Source of the DNA: Granulicella aggregans
GTDB lineage: Bacteria > Acidobacteriota > Terriglobia > Terriglobales > Acidobacteriaceae
DNA length: 64,000 nt
Direction of reading: 5' to 3'
NCBI RefSeq assembly: GCF_014203275.1
Contig: NZ_JACHIP010000005.1
Coordinates: forward strand, 186,001 to 250,000
The notes under the pieces are model-generated. The model had not been told where the DNA came from. It searched no databases and worked only from the letters and a program-made list of their open reading frames with translations. A program made the translations under genes and the position numbers. Within the stretch, counting starts at the first letter, position 1; each line of letters begins with the position of its first letter. This document shows, in pieces, positions 50,160 to 59,585 of the stretch.

Positions 50160-52904
50160 ATGAGCTTGCCTACACGTCTGCGTTCGTTTGTTCGGTCCCT
50201 GGTTCACCGCTCCACGCTTGAGAACGAGATGAAATCTGAAGTGTGGTTTCATGTGGAGAGTCGCGCTGCTGATCTTGAGGCTGCGGGGCTCACCCGGTCT
50301 CAGGCGCTGCGACAAGCGAAGGTAGAGTTCGGCCCGGTGGCGACGCACACGGATGGTATGAGACAGGCGCTGGGGCTGCGCTGGTTCGATGAGCTGCGTG
50401 GAGACCTGTTGTATTCGGCGCGGATGTTTCGGCGCACACCAGGATTTGCACTGGTGGCTATTGCCTCGCTGGCATTGGGCATTGGAGCGAATACGGTGAT
50501 CTTCACGCTGGCGAAAGGCGTGCTCTTGGACCGGCTAGCAGTAAGGAAGCCGGGAGAGCTTCGGCTGTTTGCCATCTTGCTGGACAAGAAGAGTCCGGTC
50601 CACAGCGTCTGGGGTAGCTTCTTCAGAAACCCAGATGGGCGCACGTACACCAGCTCTTTTTCATATCCTGCATATCAACTGCTGCGGCAGCAGAACCAGG
50701 CGCATCCGGTGATCGGCGACCTCTTTGCCTTCAAGGATCCCCGGCGAATGACCATCTCGGTCGACGGCCACGCCGACGTCGTTAGCCCCGAGGTCGTGTC
50801 GGGAAACTACTATGAGCAGCTGGGAGTGCATGCTTCGCTTGGCCGCGCGATTAAGCCGAGCGACGATGCAGTTCCGGGAGCCGGAGCGGTCGCGGTCATC
50901 AGCGACGGGCTATGGAGCCGCATGTTCGGAAGATCGCCCTTGGTGATTGGCAAGACGATCGAGTTGAACCTGATTCCGGTCACCATTGTCGGGGTGAACC
51001 CGCCGGATTTCACAGGGGCTGCGATCGTTCAATCCTCACCTGACGTGTTTCTGCCGTTGAGTATGCAGCCTGTTCTATTTCCGACGGGCAAGGCATCTCT
51101 GCTGTCGAATAAAGATAATTGGTGGCTGCAGGTGATGGCGCGCACGAAGCCAGGCGTAAAGGACAGCGAAGCACGCGCCGCGATCTCGGTCTGGCTCGAG
51201 CAGGACATACGAGCGACGATGAAGGTTGGCAAGGATGACCAGATGCCGACCTTCGTCTTGAGCGACGGCAGCCAGGGAATGGCGAGCCTGAATCGTACCT
51301 TCAAGCAGCCGATTTTTGTGTTGCTGGCGATGACAGCGCTGGTTCTTCTACTGGCGTCGGCGAATCTTGCCAACCTGCTATTGGCACGGTCATCGTCGCG
51401 GCAGCGCGAGCTTGCCGTGCGCATGGCGCTCGGGGCCACGCGTGCGCGTGTAATGCGCCAGGTGCTGACTGAGAGCCTGTTGCTCTCGTCGCTCGGAGGC
51501 ACGGCGGGGCTGATGTTGGGATATCTGTGTCGCAGTGCGATTCCACATCTGCTCACATCCGCATGGGATCCCACAAAGCTAAATACGCGCTTCGATCTCA
51601 AGATATTCGCGTTCACGGCGGCGCTCTCGATTCTGACCGGTGTCCTGTTCGGGATTGGGCCAGCATGGAAGGCGACCAGGACCGAGGTCAATACCGGGCT
51701 GAAGGAATCGAGCGCAGCCAGTACACGGCGGCGGAAGGGGCTCGCCGGTCCCGCTCTGGTTGTCTTCCAGGTGGCGCTCTCGATGCTGCTGGTGGCCGGT
51801 GGAGGACTTTTTGCGCGAACGCTGGTCAATCTCAGCAAGGCGGAGATCGGCTTTGATCCATCGGGGATTCTCCTGTTCGATGTGCAGGCTCCGGAGGCCC
51901 GCTATCCCAAGCCCAGAGACATCACGCTGCACGCGAGGATTGAAGAACAGATTGCGGCGGTGCCTGGGGTTCAGTCGGTTACGTTGACGCAACTACCGAT
52001 GCTTGCGAGCAGCATGTCGAATACAGACTTCGTTCCTACGGACCAGCCGAAGCCCGCCGAAGGGACTGCTGTCGCCAATGTGAACGAGGTTGGGCGGACT
52101 TTCTTTTCCACGTTCCGCATCCCCATACTTTATGGCCGAGGCTTCGGAGCGACCGATACGACGACTTCGCCGGCGGTGGCCGTCGTCAACGAGGCAATCG
52201 TCAAGCGGTTCTATCCAAACCAGAACCCGATTGGCAGGACGTTCAAAGGAGACAACGACAAGGTCTACCAGATCGTCGGAGTGTCGCGTGATTCCAAGTA
52301 CACGGACCTTCGCGAGACCATCGATCCTACCTTCTACATTCTCTACAATCAGTCCGCGGAAGACTCGGAGATGACCTATGCGGTGAAGACTTCTATCCCA
52401 ACCACGGATCTACTGCCTCGGCTACGCGCGGCGGTGCAGTTGATCGATCGCGATCTGCCGTTGCGCGACATCCGCACCCAGCAGGAGCAAATCGACGCGA
52501 CCATCAGCCAAGAGCGACTCTTTGCGACATTGACTGGAGCTTTCGGCTTGCTGGCACTGACGCTGGCCTGCATCGGCATCTACGGCATCATGGCTTACGA
52601 TGTGGCGCGACGGACGAATGAGATCGGCGTGCGGATGGCGCTGGGAGCGCGCGCGGGAATGGTGCTTCGGATGATTCTGCGGGAGAGCATATGGATGGCT
52701 GTCGCTGGGATCGCGCTGGGTGTGGCGGGGGCGTTTGGGCTGACGCGATTTGTGTCAACCATGCTGTATGGGTTGAAGGCGATGGACGCCGCCACGATGA
52801 TCGGTGCGGCGGCTGTGCTCTTTGTTGTGGCGATTGCTGCGGGATATGGCCCGGCGAGGAGGGCTTCGCGGATCGATCCGATTGTGGCGCTACGGCACGA
52901 GTAG
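50160..52904 (+). CDS. ADOP-type duplicated FtsX/MacB permease
   Basis: 914 residues. A short N-terminal helical domain ('ENEMKSEVWFHVESRAADLEAAGLTRSQALRQA') precedes two MacB-type periplasmic core domains with FtsX helices: 'RRTPGFALVAIASLALGIGANTVIFTLAKGVLLD', 'LLAMTALVLLLASANLANLLLARSSSRQRELAVRMALGATRARV', 'ALTLACIGIYGIMAYDVARRTNEIGVRMALGAR'. This is the acidobacterial duplicated orphan permease (ADOP) form, with no ATPase gene next to it. It belongs to the MacB-like export/envelope-stress group; substrate unknown. GAGGAG lies before the ATG. Confidence 0.95.
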   Translation: MSLPTRLRSFVRSLVHRSTLENEMKSEVWFHVESRAADLEAAGLTRSQALRQAKVEFGPVATHTDGMRQALGLRWFDELRGDLLYSARMFRRTPGFALVAIASLALGIGANTVIFTLAKGVLLDRLAVRKPGELRLFAILLDKKSPVHSVWGSFFRNPDGRTYTSSFSYPAYQLLRQQNQAHPVIGDLFAFKDPRRMTISVDGHADVVSPEVVSGNYYEQLGVHASLGRAIKPSDDAVPGAGAVAVISDGLWSRMFGRSPLVIGKTIELNLIPVTIVGVNPPDFTGAAIVQSSPDVFLPLSMQPVLFPTGKASLLSNKDNWWLQVMARTKPGVKDSEARAAISVWLEQDIRATMKVGKDDQMPTFVLSDGSQGMASLNRTFKQPIFVLLAMTALVLLLASANLANLLLARSSSRQRELAVRMALGATRARVMRQVLTESLLLSSLGGTAGLMLGYLCRSAIPHLLTSAWDPTKLNTRFDLKIFAFTAALSILTGVLFGIGPAWKATRTEVNTGLKESSAASTRRRKGLAGPALVVFQVALSMLLVAGGGLFARTLVNLSKAEIGFDPSGILLFDVQAPEARYPKPRDITLHARIEEQIAAVPGVQSVTLTQLPMLASSMSNTDFVPTDQPKPAEGTAVANVNEVGRTFFSTFRIPILYGRGFGATDTTTSPAVAVVNEAIVKRFYPNQNPIGRTFKGDNDKVYQIVGVSRDSKYTDLRETIDPTFYILYNQSAEDSEMTYAVKTSIPTTDLLPRLRAAVQLIDRDLPLRDIRTQQEQIDATISQERLFATLTGAFGLLALTLACIGIYGIMAYDVARRTNEIGVRMALGARAGMVLRMILRESIWMAVAGIALGVAGAFGLTRFVSTMLYGLKAMDAATMIGAAAVLFVVAIAAGYGPARRASRIDPIVALRHE

Positions 52905-52916
52905 AGGGAGAAATCT

Positions 52917-52992
52917 CACATCTCAAATCGAGATGTGCGGCACCCAGGCGATTGCGAAAGCACGCCTCCAACTTTGTCGAAGGATGACAAGC
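52917..52992. repeat. Dispersed repeats: CATCTC/GAGATG hairpin plus minus-strand CTTGTCATCC copy
   Basis: CATCTCAAATCGAGATG with the following GGCACCC is a relative of the hairpin at 1036-1065. At 52957-52992 the minus strand reads GCTTGTCATCCTTCGACAAA then GTTGGAGGCGTGC, a copy of the repeat at 3926. Confidence 0.6.
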
Positions 52993-53039
52993 AACGTCGA
53001 TGCTTCAGAAGTGAGTGGGAAGGCCTGCGGAATTTGCGG

Positions 53040-53080
53040 GTGTCCCACTCATCGCGGTGAGACTGCGATGAGTGGGACAC
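53040..53080. repeat. 16-bp hairpin repeat at the end of ribA
   Basis: Perfect arms GTGTCCCACTCATCGC / GCGATGAGTGGGACAC with a 9-nt loop GGTGAGACT, 45 nt past the ribA stop. It may end both the permease and ribA transcripts but has no T-run. Related to the hairpin at 10383-10417. Confidence 0.7.
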
Positions 53081-53124
53081 GGAGTCTAAAAGGGCCAAAA
53101 GATTGGGCTACGGACGGCGTTGCT

Positions 53125-53763
53125 TTAGCCGACCAGATGGCCCATCTTTTCGCGCTTTACCTGAAGATACTTTTCGAAGGTGGGTTCGCTGGGGACGTCG
53201 GCGGAGATGCGCTCGACGACGTCGATGCCAGCCTCAACGAGGGCTTCGACCTTTTCAGGATTGTTGGTCATCAGGCGGACGGCTTTTACGCCGAGGAGCT
53301 TGAGCATCTCGGCAGGGAGTTCGAACTGGCGGCAGTCGGCCTTGAAGCCGAGTTCGAGGTTCGCCTCGATGGTGTCGCGGCCGCGGTCCTGGAGCTCATA
53401 GGCGCGGAGCTTGGCCATAAGGCCGATTCCCCGCCCTTCCTGTTGCTCGTAGAGGAGGATGCCTGCGCCTTTGTCGGCGATAGTGGCGAGGGCGAGTTCG
53501 AGCTGCTGGCGACAGTCGCAGCGCAGGGAGTGGAAGACGTCTCCGGTGAGGCACTGCGAGTGGATACGGACGATCGGCGGCTCGGAGTGGACATCGCCCA
53601 TGACGAGAGCGACGGCGGACTCGACACGCTTCAGCGGTGCGGCAATCTCGGAGTTACAGCTCTCGGGGTGATCGATGATGCCTTCGAAGCCGTAGATCCG
53701 GAAGTGTCCCCAGCGGGTAGGAAAGTCGGCGTTGGCAACCTGGCGGACGGACTCAAACGGCAT
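53125..53763 (-). CDS. ribA: GTP cyclohydrolase II
   Basis: 212 residues from the ATG at 53763 (MPFESVRQVANADFPTRWG). The zinc ligands are in 'HSQCLTGDVFHSLRCDCR' (C-x10-C-x-C), the active site in 'GILLYEQQEGRGIGLMAKLRAYELQDRG', and the closing 'VRLMTNNPEKVEALVEAGI' is typical. It opens GTP to start riboflavin synthesis, releasing formate and pyrophosphate. It is a stand-alone RibA without the RibB (DHBP synthase) domain. No FMN riboswitch was seen in front. Confidence 0.96.
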   Translation of the reverse strand: MPFESVRQVANADFPTRWGHFRIYGFEGIIDHPESCNSEIAAPLKRVESAVALVMGDVHSEPPIVRIHSQCLTGDVFHSLRCDCRQQLELALATIADKGAGILLYEQQEGRGIGLMAKLRAYELQDRGRDTIEANLELGFKADCRQFELPAEMLKLLGVKAVRLMTNNPEKVEALVEAGIDVVERISADVPSEPTFEKYLQVKREKMGHLVG

Positions 53764-53855
53764 TCTGCGATTATACGTTTCTGTAGGCACACACTTTGGA
53801 TGGCTCGGGTGGATGGTTCGATGCAGCAACCGTTGTGGCACGGCGGGCAAGGCAC

Positions 53856-54311
53856 TTACAGAGGCTTCACGTAGACGAACGCGTCGGTCGCGGCTTCCCG
53901 GTAGAAGTTTTCCTCGGTGGCGATCTGCTGATATCCCTGTCGCTGGTAAAAGGCGATGGCGGAGGTATTGTCGACAGCTACATGCAGGCCGATGCTGTGG
54001 AGTCCGCCAGCGCTGACCTGCACTTCGGCTTCCTGCAGAAGCTTTGCGCCAATGCCCTCGTGGCGGGCTGATGGAGCGACGTCAATGGTGATGATGTAAG
54101 CGTAGCGGTTGCGGCCCTTGCGTTCGATGTGGACGATAACAAAGCCCAGCATGGCATCGCCTTCATCGCTGATGACGACAACTATCGCGTTGGGGGCCTC
54201 GGCGACCTCCTGCATCATCTCGCGATCGAACTGGTAGGGCGGGGTGAAACAGGCGATGTCGAGCTGGAACATGGCCTCGACATCACCCACACGATATCCA
54301 CGAATCCGCAT
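53856..54311 (-). CDS. GNAT N-acetyltransferase (RimI-like)
   Basis: 151 residues. 'IRGYRVGDVEAMFQLDIACFTPPYQFD', the acetyl-CoA loop 'TIDVAPSARHEGIGAKLLQEAEVQ' and 'LHVAVDNTSAIAFYQRQGYQQI' are RimI-type. It may acetylate protein N-termini or small amines; RimI proper is only one possibility. It begins 12 nt after the mqnE stop, so the two are probably co-transcribed. Confidence 0.85.
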   Translation of the reverse strand: MRIRGYRVGDVEAMFQLDIACFTPPYQFDREMMQEVAEAPNAIVVVISDEGDAMLGFVIVHIERKGRNRYAYIITIDVAPSARHEGIGAKLLQEAEVQVSAGGLHSIGLHVAVDNTSAIAFYQRQGYQQIATEENFYREAATDAFVYVKPL

Positions 54312-54323
54312 GGCGGCCCCGGG

Positions 54324-55475
54324 CTACACCGAGATGGTGAAGGAGTCTTCGCTGCGAGTAACAGCGCGATAGAGCGTATCGCGCTCAAAGGGTACGCGAC
54401 CAGCTTCCGTGATGATACGGATGAGGTCGGAGCGACGCATGCCCTGCGGTGTGGTGGCGCCGGCGTCATGGTAGATCTTCTCCTCGATGACGGTTCCGTC
54501 GACGTCGTCGGCACCGAAACGCAAGGCGAGCTGCGCGATCTGCGGCGTCATCATCTGCCAGTAGGCCTTGATGTGGCTGAAGTTGTCGAGCATCAGGCGA
54601 CCAACGGCGATCTGGCGGATGTCGAGCATGCCCGTAGTGCGCGGGATGTGGCCGAGCACGGTGTTGTCCGGGTGGAAGGCGAGCGGGATAAAAGTCTGGA
54701 AGCCGCCGGTGTCGTCCTGCACTTCGCGCAGGCGTAGCATGTGGTCGACGCGGTCTTCGTCGTTCTCTACGTGGCCATAGAGCATGGTCGCGTTCGAGCG
54801 AAGGCCCATCTTGTGGGCAGTGCGGGCGGTCTCCAGCCACTCGCCACCATCGATCTTGTGGTCGCAGATAATGTGGCGGACGCGGTCGGCGAAGATCTCC
54901 GCGCCGCCGCCGGGCATCGAATCCACACCGGCGTCCTTCATCTGCTGGATGGCCTCGGGGATGGTCATCTTGCCGCGCTTGGCGAGGAAGGCGATCTCGA
55001 CCATGGTGAAGGCCTTGACGTGGACTTGAGGGAAGCGGACTTTAAGGCCGCGGACGAGGTCCATGAAGTATTCGAAGGGGAGATCGGGGTGAAGGCCGCC
55101 GACAATGTGGAACTCGGTGACAGCTTCGGTCAGTCCGGTGCCGGCTGTCTCCCAGGCCTCTTCGAGGGCCATGGTGTAGGTTCCGGCGTCGCCCTTTTTT
55201 TTGCCGAAGGCGCAGAGGCGGCAGGAAGCGACACAGACGTTGGTCGGATTAATGTGCCGGTTTACGTTGAAGTAGGCGAGGTCGCCGTGAAGCTTCTCGC
55301 GGACGGAGTTGGCGAGCCAGCCCACGGCGAGAATGTCGCCTGAGCGATAGAGTGCGACGCCGTCGTCGAAGTTCAGCCGCTGACCGGCCTGGACCTTTTC
55401 GGCGATAGGCCAGAGAGCCTTGTCGCCTGTTTGAAAGGAGTGCCTCGCTTGCGATCTCGTTCCTGCGTAAGCCAT
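54324..55475 (-). CDS. mqnE: Aminofutalosine synthase (radical SAM)
   Basis: 383 residues. The radical-SAM cluster motif is C-x3-C-x2-C ('CVASCRLCAF'), with 'EFHIVGGLHPDLPFEYFMDLVRGLK', 'DSMPGGGAEIFADRVRHIIC', 'NATMLYGHVE' and 'TFIPLAFHPDNT', the MqnE/CofH-like signature. It joins 3-(1-carboxyvinyl)oxybenzoate to an adenosyl group in the futalosine route to menaquinone. An 8-T run at 55194-55201 encodes the Lys triplet just after the cluster motif. Other mqn genes are not in the window. Confidence 0.93.
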   Translation of the reverse strand: MAYAGTRSQARHSFQTGDKALWPIAEKVQAGQRLNFDDGVALYRSGDILAVGWLANSVREKLHGDLAYFNVNRHINPTNVCVASCRLCAFGKKKGDAGTYTMALEEAWETAGTGLTEAVTEFHIVGGLHPDLPFEYFMDLVRGLKVRFPQVHVKAFTMVEIAFLAKRGKMTIPEAIQQMKDAGVDSMPGGGAEIFADRVRHIICDHKIDGGEWLETARTAHKMGLRSNATMLYGHVENDEDRVDHMLRLREVQDDTGGFQTFIPLAFHPDNTVLGHIPRTTGMLDIRQIAVGRLMLDNFSHIKAYWQMMTPQIAQLALRFGADDVDGTVIEEKIYHDAGATTPQGMRRSDLIRIITEAGRVPFERDTLYRAVTRSEDSFTISV

Positions 55476-55498
55476 AGCTCTATTCTAGCGCCGTTGCT

Positions 55499-57517
55499 TT
55501 ACTTCGATTGCACCATGACGGGCTGAAGTACCATGCCATCGAACATCGTTGCGCCAATCAGGTTTTCCCCGACTGGGCGAAGGAAGCGCATGTTCCATCC
55601 CGTCTCCCAGTGTTTGACGGATTTGTCGGGGAGGTGGATGGAGTAGGCAATGGTCGAGGCTCCATTCCCCGTCAGGACGAGGCGCGAGCCACGGCTATCG
55701 AAGAAGAGGCTGTTCACGTCGCTGGTGCGAATGCGGTCGAACGGGGCAAAGCTTGCTCCGTTGTCGGTGGAGAGGAAGAGGCCTTCGCGACCACCAACCC
55801 AGATTTCTCCGGTGTCGTCGACAGCGACCGAGCCGATCTGGCTCAGGCCAGAGGGGGTTACGATGGACTTCCACGTGCGGCCGGAGTCGACGGAGATGGC
55901 CATGGACTTGAGGCTGGAGGCGACGGCGATGGATTGAGCGCTCGCGAGGTAGCGCCATGAATCGGGCGCAAGGGTAGTGACGCGTTGCCAACCCTTGGCG
56001 GGGTCTGTTGTGGAGTACATGCCTTCTGCCGTGATCGCGCAGAGCTCCTCGTCGATGCGGGTCAGGGCGAGGACGGCTGACTCGATTCTCGTACCGGTGG
56101 CTCGTACGGCTGGCGCTGTGGCGCGATGAGAAGCCGGTGCGGGACGCTTTCCGTGGGTCGTCGGGGCAGGTGTTTCTTTCTCGCGAGCTGGCGCGTGTGA
56201 TGCGGCAACAACGATGTTGCCGGCGGGCTGCCATGAAAACTGCTTCGGATCGTAGCCGTAGAGGCCGCGCTCCGTTCCGGCGACGAAGGTACCGTTGGCA
56301 GCTTCTCCAAGGCTGAGGACGTCGTGGCCGTCGAGCCCTTCGGCTCGCTGTTGCCAGGTGAGGCCGCCATTCGCGCTGTAGAAGGCGCCGCCCCAGACTT
56401 TGTCATTGACGACGCCGATGAAGATCTCGGCGGGGCGGTGGATGTCGGAGATCATCGCGGTGACCTGGCGAGAGGAGAAGCCAACATTCGAGGGCGCGAA
56501 ACTGACGCCGCCATCGTTGCTGGCGAGAACTCCGCCGCGATCGATCGCCATCATCACTCGTTTTGAGTTTGTGGGATCGACGTAGACATCGTTGACGATG
56601 TTGTCAGCGCTGGTCGCTTGCATCCAGTGCGAGCCGGAGTCGTCGGTACGGTAGAGTCCTTCGGTTGTTCCTGCGAAGACGGTGGAGAGGCGAAGCGGGT
56701 CCTGCATCAGGACGCGGGTGCGGCGAGCAGTCGAAGGAATGCCCTGAATCTTGGCGAACTTTTCGCCGCCGTTGTCACTCTTGTAGATACCGGAGCAAGC
56801 GCTAGCGTAGACGGTCTGCGGCTGTTTGGGGTCGACGATGATCGAAAAGACGTCAGAGTCTTCGATGATTCCCTGCTTAATGTTGTGCCAGTTCGCGCCG
56901 CCGTCGGTCGTCTTCCAGGGAAGGTGCCAAGTCCCGGCGTAGATGATCTGGGGATTTCCGGGGTCAATTGCGATTGACTCAACCTCGTGAATCTCGGTGC
57001 TCCCGGCCGGGCTGATGAGCGACCAGCGCTGGCCGCCGTCGGTAGAGCGAAAGACTCCCTTGAGAGTTCCGGCAACGAGCGTCTTCGAGTCGGACGGGGC
57101 CATGGCGAGGGCCAGAATAGACTGGTGGTCCATGTCCTTGATGTTGGACCAGGTTGCTCCTGCGTCAATGCTGATGAACAGGCCGCCGTCGGTGCTGCCG
57201 AGCACCCAAGTCCCCACGATGATGCGCTTCGAGTCGGAGGGGTCGACGATGATGCTATCGAGGACCAGGTCATCGCGCTTGCCAACTCGCGCCAATCGCT
57301 GCCAGCTCTGGCCTCCGTTGTGGGTGTCGTAGATCCAGCCGTTGGCTGTGCCGAGATAGAGGTGATTGTGGTCGCGAGGATCAGCACCGAAAGCTCGAGC
57401 GTCGCCACCATCCGGGCCGAAGGGGAACCAGTCGATGGCATAGCCCTTGATGGGAAGAAGAGTGAGGCAGAGCAGCAGAGAGAAGCGGAGGCGTTGAAGG
57501 ATCAATTGGGAACCCAT
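55499..57517 (-). CDS. Secreted BNR/VPS10-type beta-propeller protein
   Basis: About 672 residues from the ATG at 57517, which gives the signal peptide ('RLRFSLLLCLTLLPIKGYA'); the frame extends 22 codons upstream to a GTG. At least ten Asp-box-like repeats (S/T-x-D-x-G-x-x-W) are visible, e.g. 'YDTHNGGQSWQRL', 'FISIDAGATWSNI', 'FRSTDGGQRWSLI', 'YRTDDSGSHWMQA' and 'AISVDSGRTWKSI'. This is a double propeller like those of sialidases or VPS10/xyloglucanase folds. No catalytic set is clear. A Pro/Ala/Thr-rich linker near residue 450 splits two halves. Confidence 0.85.
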   Translation of the reverse strand: MGSQLILQRLRFSLLLCLTLLPIKGYAIDWFPFGPDGGDARAFGADPRDHNHLYLGTANGWIYDTHNGGQSWQRLARVGKRDDLVLDSIIVDPSDSKRIIVGTWVLGSTDGGLFISIDAGATWSNIKDMDHQSILALAMAPSDSKTLVAGTLKGVFRSTDGGQRWSLISPAGSTEIHEVESIAIDPGNPQIIYAGTWHLPWKTTDGGANWHNIKQGIIEDSDVFSIIVDPKQPQTVYASACSGIYKSDNGGEKFAKIQGIPSTARRTRVLMQDPLRLSTVFAGTTEGLYRTDDSGSHWMQATSADNIVNDVYVDPTNSKRVMMAIDRGGVLASNDGGVSFAPSNVGFSSRQVTAMISDIHRPAEIFIGVVNDKVWGGAFYSANGGLTWQQRAEGLDGHDVLSLGEAANGTFVAGTERGLYGYDPKQFSWQPAGNIVVAASHAPAREKETPAPTTHGKRPAPASHRATAPAVRATGTRIESAVLALTRIDEELCAITAEGMYSTTDPAKGWQRVTTLAPDSWRYLASAQSIAVASSLKSMAISVDSGRTWKSIVTPSGLSQIGSVAVDDTGEIWVGGREGLFLSTDNGASFAPFDRIRTSDVNSLFFDSRGSRLVLTGNGASTIAYSIHLPDKSVKHWETGWNMRFLRPVGENLIGATMFDGMVLQPVMVQSK

Positions 57518-57632
57518 CTGTAAGTCGAGACACTCGAAGTGCTGAAATCTGTGCCGCAGGTGCATCGTAAATGCGCTTCGCACGGGTGAAACGTGCGTAG
57601 TTCGTGTGGATCAGACCGCCTTCAGCACAAAA

Positions 57633-57656
57633 GCTGACTGGAGGTTCCCAGTCAGC
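57633..57656 (-). terminator. Terminator of the OmpA-like gene
   Basis: Stem GCTGACTGG/CCAGTCAGC (9 bp, 6-nt loop), 25 nt past the stop; on the minus strand TTTTGTG follows. Confidence 0.8.
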
Positions 57657-57681
57657 CTTTGTACCGCGGTGGGTTGCGAGG

Positions 57682-59313
57682 TTACTTCTTGTGAACGATG
57701 TGCTTTACCTTCTTCTCAACCTTTTTGAACAAGCTCTCGTCAACCGGTGTGGCACCGGCCGAGTCGTAGGTTGCTCCAGCAGGGATGAGGGTCGTGGTTG
57801 CAGTCTTGGAGTCGGTGGTTCCTGTGTAGAGAGTTACACGCGATCCATCGATGCCCTTCTCGGTGACAAGGTAGTCCTTCGCGTTGATTGCACGCTCAGC
57901 AGCACTCTTGTCGAGCTTCTTGGACTTCATCTCCTTGGCATCTTCGTTGCCAACTATCGCAACCTTCGCATCGGTGGAACGCTGCAAGCTGAGAGCGATC
58001 GTGTCGAGGCAGGCCTTGGCTTCGTTGTCGACACGGACCGGACGCTTGGTGTCACGCTCGAAGCTGATCGAGCAGAGAGCCGAGGTCGTGGGTGCCGGAG
58101 GCGGCGGGGGAGCAGAGACCGAAACCGAGGTGGTTGCCGATGCAGTCTGTCCCTTGTCGTCTACAACGTTGCAAGTGACGGTGATGGTTCCAGGAGCCGC
58201 GCCAGACGTCGACAGGGTTGCCGTAGAGCTGCTGCCGCTGATCGAACCAGCCGTGGAGCTGTAGCTGTAGGTCAGGGGGCGGTTCTGGGGGCTGTTACCG
58301 GTAGCGGTGATGGTCGAGGAGTCGCCAGGGGCCAAGGTGGTCGGGCTAGCCGAGCACGAAATGGTCGGCGGCTCGAATGCCTTCACGGTGAAGCTGCCCG
58401 TGCAGTCTGCCATCTCGCCGGGCTTGGAGCCTTCGGAGACGTGACCCTTCACGTTGTAGGTCCCAGGAGCAAGCGTCTTGGTGTCGATATTGCCGGTGCT
58501 CGAAGTTCCCGAGACGGTAACGCCGGAGTCGCCAGACCAGGTGTAGGTAGCAGTCTTCTTCGGGTTTAGGTTGGTCGGGGTTCCGGTCACGGTGACAGGG
58601 TCGCCGGGATATACAGCTGCGGGCGACACTGCGCAGGCGTAGGTCACAGGCGGAGGTGGAATGACGTGGCCGAAGTGCATCACGATACCGGTGTTCAGGT
58701 CGATCGCATTGATGTTCGCACGGCCGCCGCCAACACCCGGGGTCGGAGCTGCATTGTAAGGACCGAAGTCTGCGTGAACGTAGCGGTAATCAGCCTCAAA
58801 AAGGCGGAGCGAGAAGCGGTTGTTGAAGTACGGAATGTCGTAGTCCATACCACCGCCGGCGGTCAGGCCAACTCCCCACTGGTATGGGTTGTGCGAGAAA
58901 CCGGCTGCCGAATCGTCATTCGGCCCGAGAAGGTCCGCGCCACCGGCGAGGCCGTGAGCGAAGACGGTGAAGTTCTGCATCGGAGCGCGGAAGATCGGAC
59001 CGGCGGAGACAGTGTAGAGGCTGTCGTTGTTTCCATCCGGATGGGCTACGAAGACGACTTCGCCGCCCACATACTTGTTGAAGTAGTAGGCAACGCTGCC
59101 GATGGCACCGTAGTTATCGGAGCTGTACTGCACTCCCGAGGGGTTGAGTGGGCTGTGCGTGCCAAAGTACGAGTACCCCGCAAACACATCCACACGCGAG
59201 GGATTGGGCCCCATCGGGGCTGCAGTCTGTGCATTGAGGCTTACAGCCCCGATGCTGACTGCGCAGGCAGCCAGTGCGAACCGACCGATATTACGAAACG
59301 AGCGATGAACCAT
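57682..59313 (-). CDS. Outer-membrane OmpA-like protein with PKD-like repeats
   Basis: 543 residues from the ATG at 59313, which has GGAGGA upstream and gives the signal peptide ('FALAACAVSIGAVSLNAQ'). An eight-strand type barrel ('VDVFAGYSYFGTHSP', 'GAIGSVAYYFNKYVGGEVVFV', 'VGLTAGGGMDYDIPYF') is followed by three Ig/PKD-like units ('YACAVSPAAVYPGDPVTVTGTPTN', 'ISCSASPTTLAPGDSSTITAT'), a Pro run and an OmpA-like C-terminal domain ('CLDTIALSLQRSTDAKVAIVGNED', 'SAAERAINAKDYLVTEKGID'). It probably ties the outer membrane to peptidoglycan, though the usual D/R contacts are only partly visible. The tail is Lys-rich. Confidence 0.88.
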   Translation of the reverse strand: MVHRSFRNIGRFALAACAVSIGAVSLNAQTAAPMGPNPSRVDVFAGYSYFGTHSPLNPSGVQYSSDNYGAIGSVAYYFNKYVGGEVVFVAHPDGNNDSLYTVSAGPIFRAPMQNFTVFAHGLAGGADLLGPNDDSAAGFSHNPYQWGVGLTAGGGMDYDIPYFNNRFSLRLFEADYRYVHADFGPYNAAPTPGVGGGRANINAIDLNTGIVMHFGHVIPPPPVTYACAVSPAAVYPGDPVTVTGTPTNLNPKKTATYTWSGDSGVTVSGTSSTGNIDTKTLAPGTYNVKGHVSEGSKPGEMADCTGSFTVKAFEPPTISCSASPTTLAPGDSSTITATGNSPQNRPLTYSYSSTAGSISGSSSTATLSTSGAAPGTITVTCNVVDDKGQTASATTSVSVSAPPPPPAPTTSALCSISFERDTKRPVRVDNEAKACLDTIALSLQRSTDAKVAIVGNEDAKEMKSKKLDKSAAERAINAKDYLVTEKGIDGSRVTLYTGTTDSKTATTTLIPAGATYDSAGATPVDESLFKKVEKKVKHIVHKK

Positions 59314-59585
59314 TCGACTATCCTCCGCGGAATTCTTACCAAATTGCAGGCTCTGCTGATTGAAGCCTGTGCAATGTCGTTGAAAATAAAGTGTACCGCA
59401 GTAAACCGTCCTTCCGGACCGATTCTGCCGCAAGCTAACCACATGTACTCTACCAACGATTCTCCGGACTACGCCTCCAGAAAAAATCGCCTCGTGCCTT
59501 TACAGTAATCGTGTTACGCCTGGGAATCAGGATTTGTTTCAAGAATACAAGCTTGCAGTTCAGCAACAATCCTTACCAATGAAAC
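59314..59585. other. Intergenic region between nuoB and the OmpA-like gene
   Basis: About 270 nt; it should hold the promoter of the strongly translated OmpA-like gene. No gene seen. Confidence 0.35.

Noticed and set aside
55194..55201. Run of eight T in mqnE
   Set aside because: It encodes the Lys triplet of a conserved region with the frame intact on both sides; no sign of programmed slippage.
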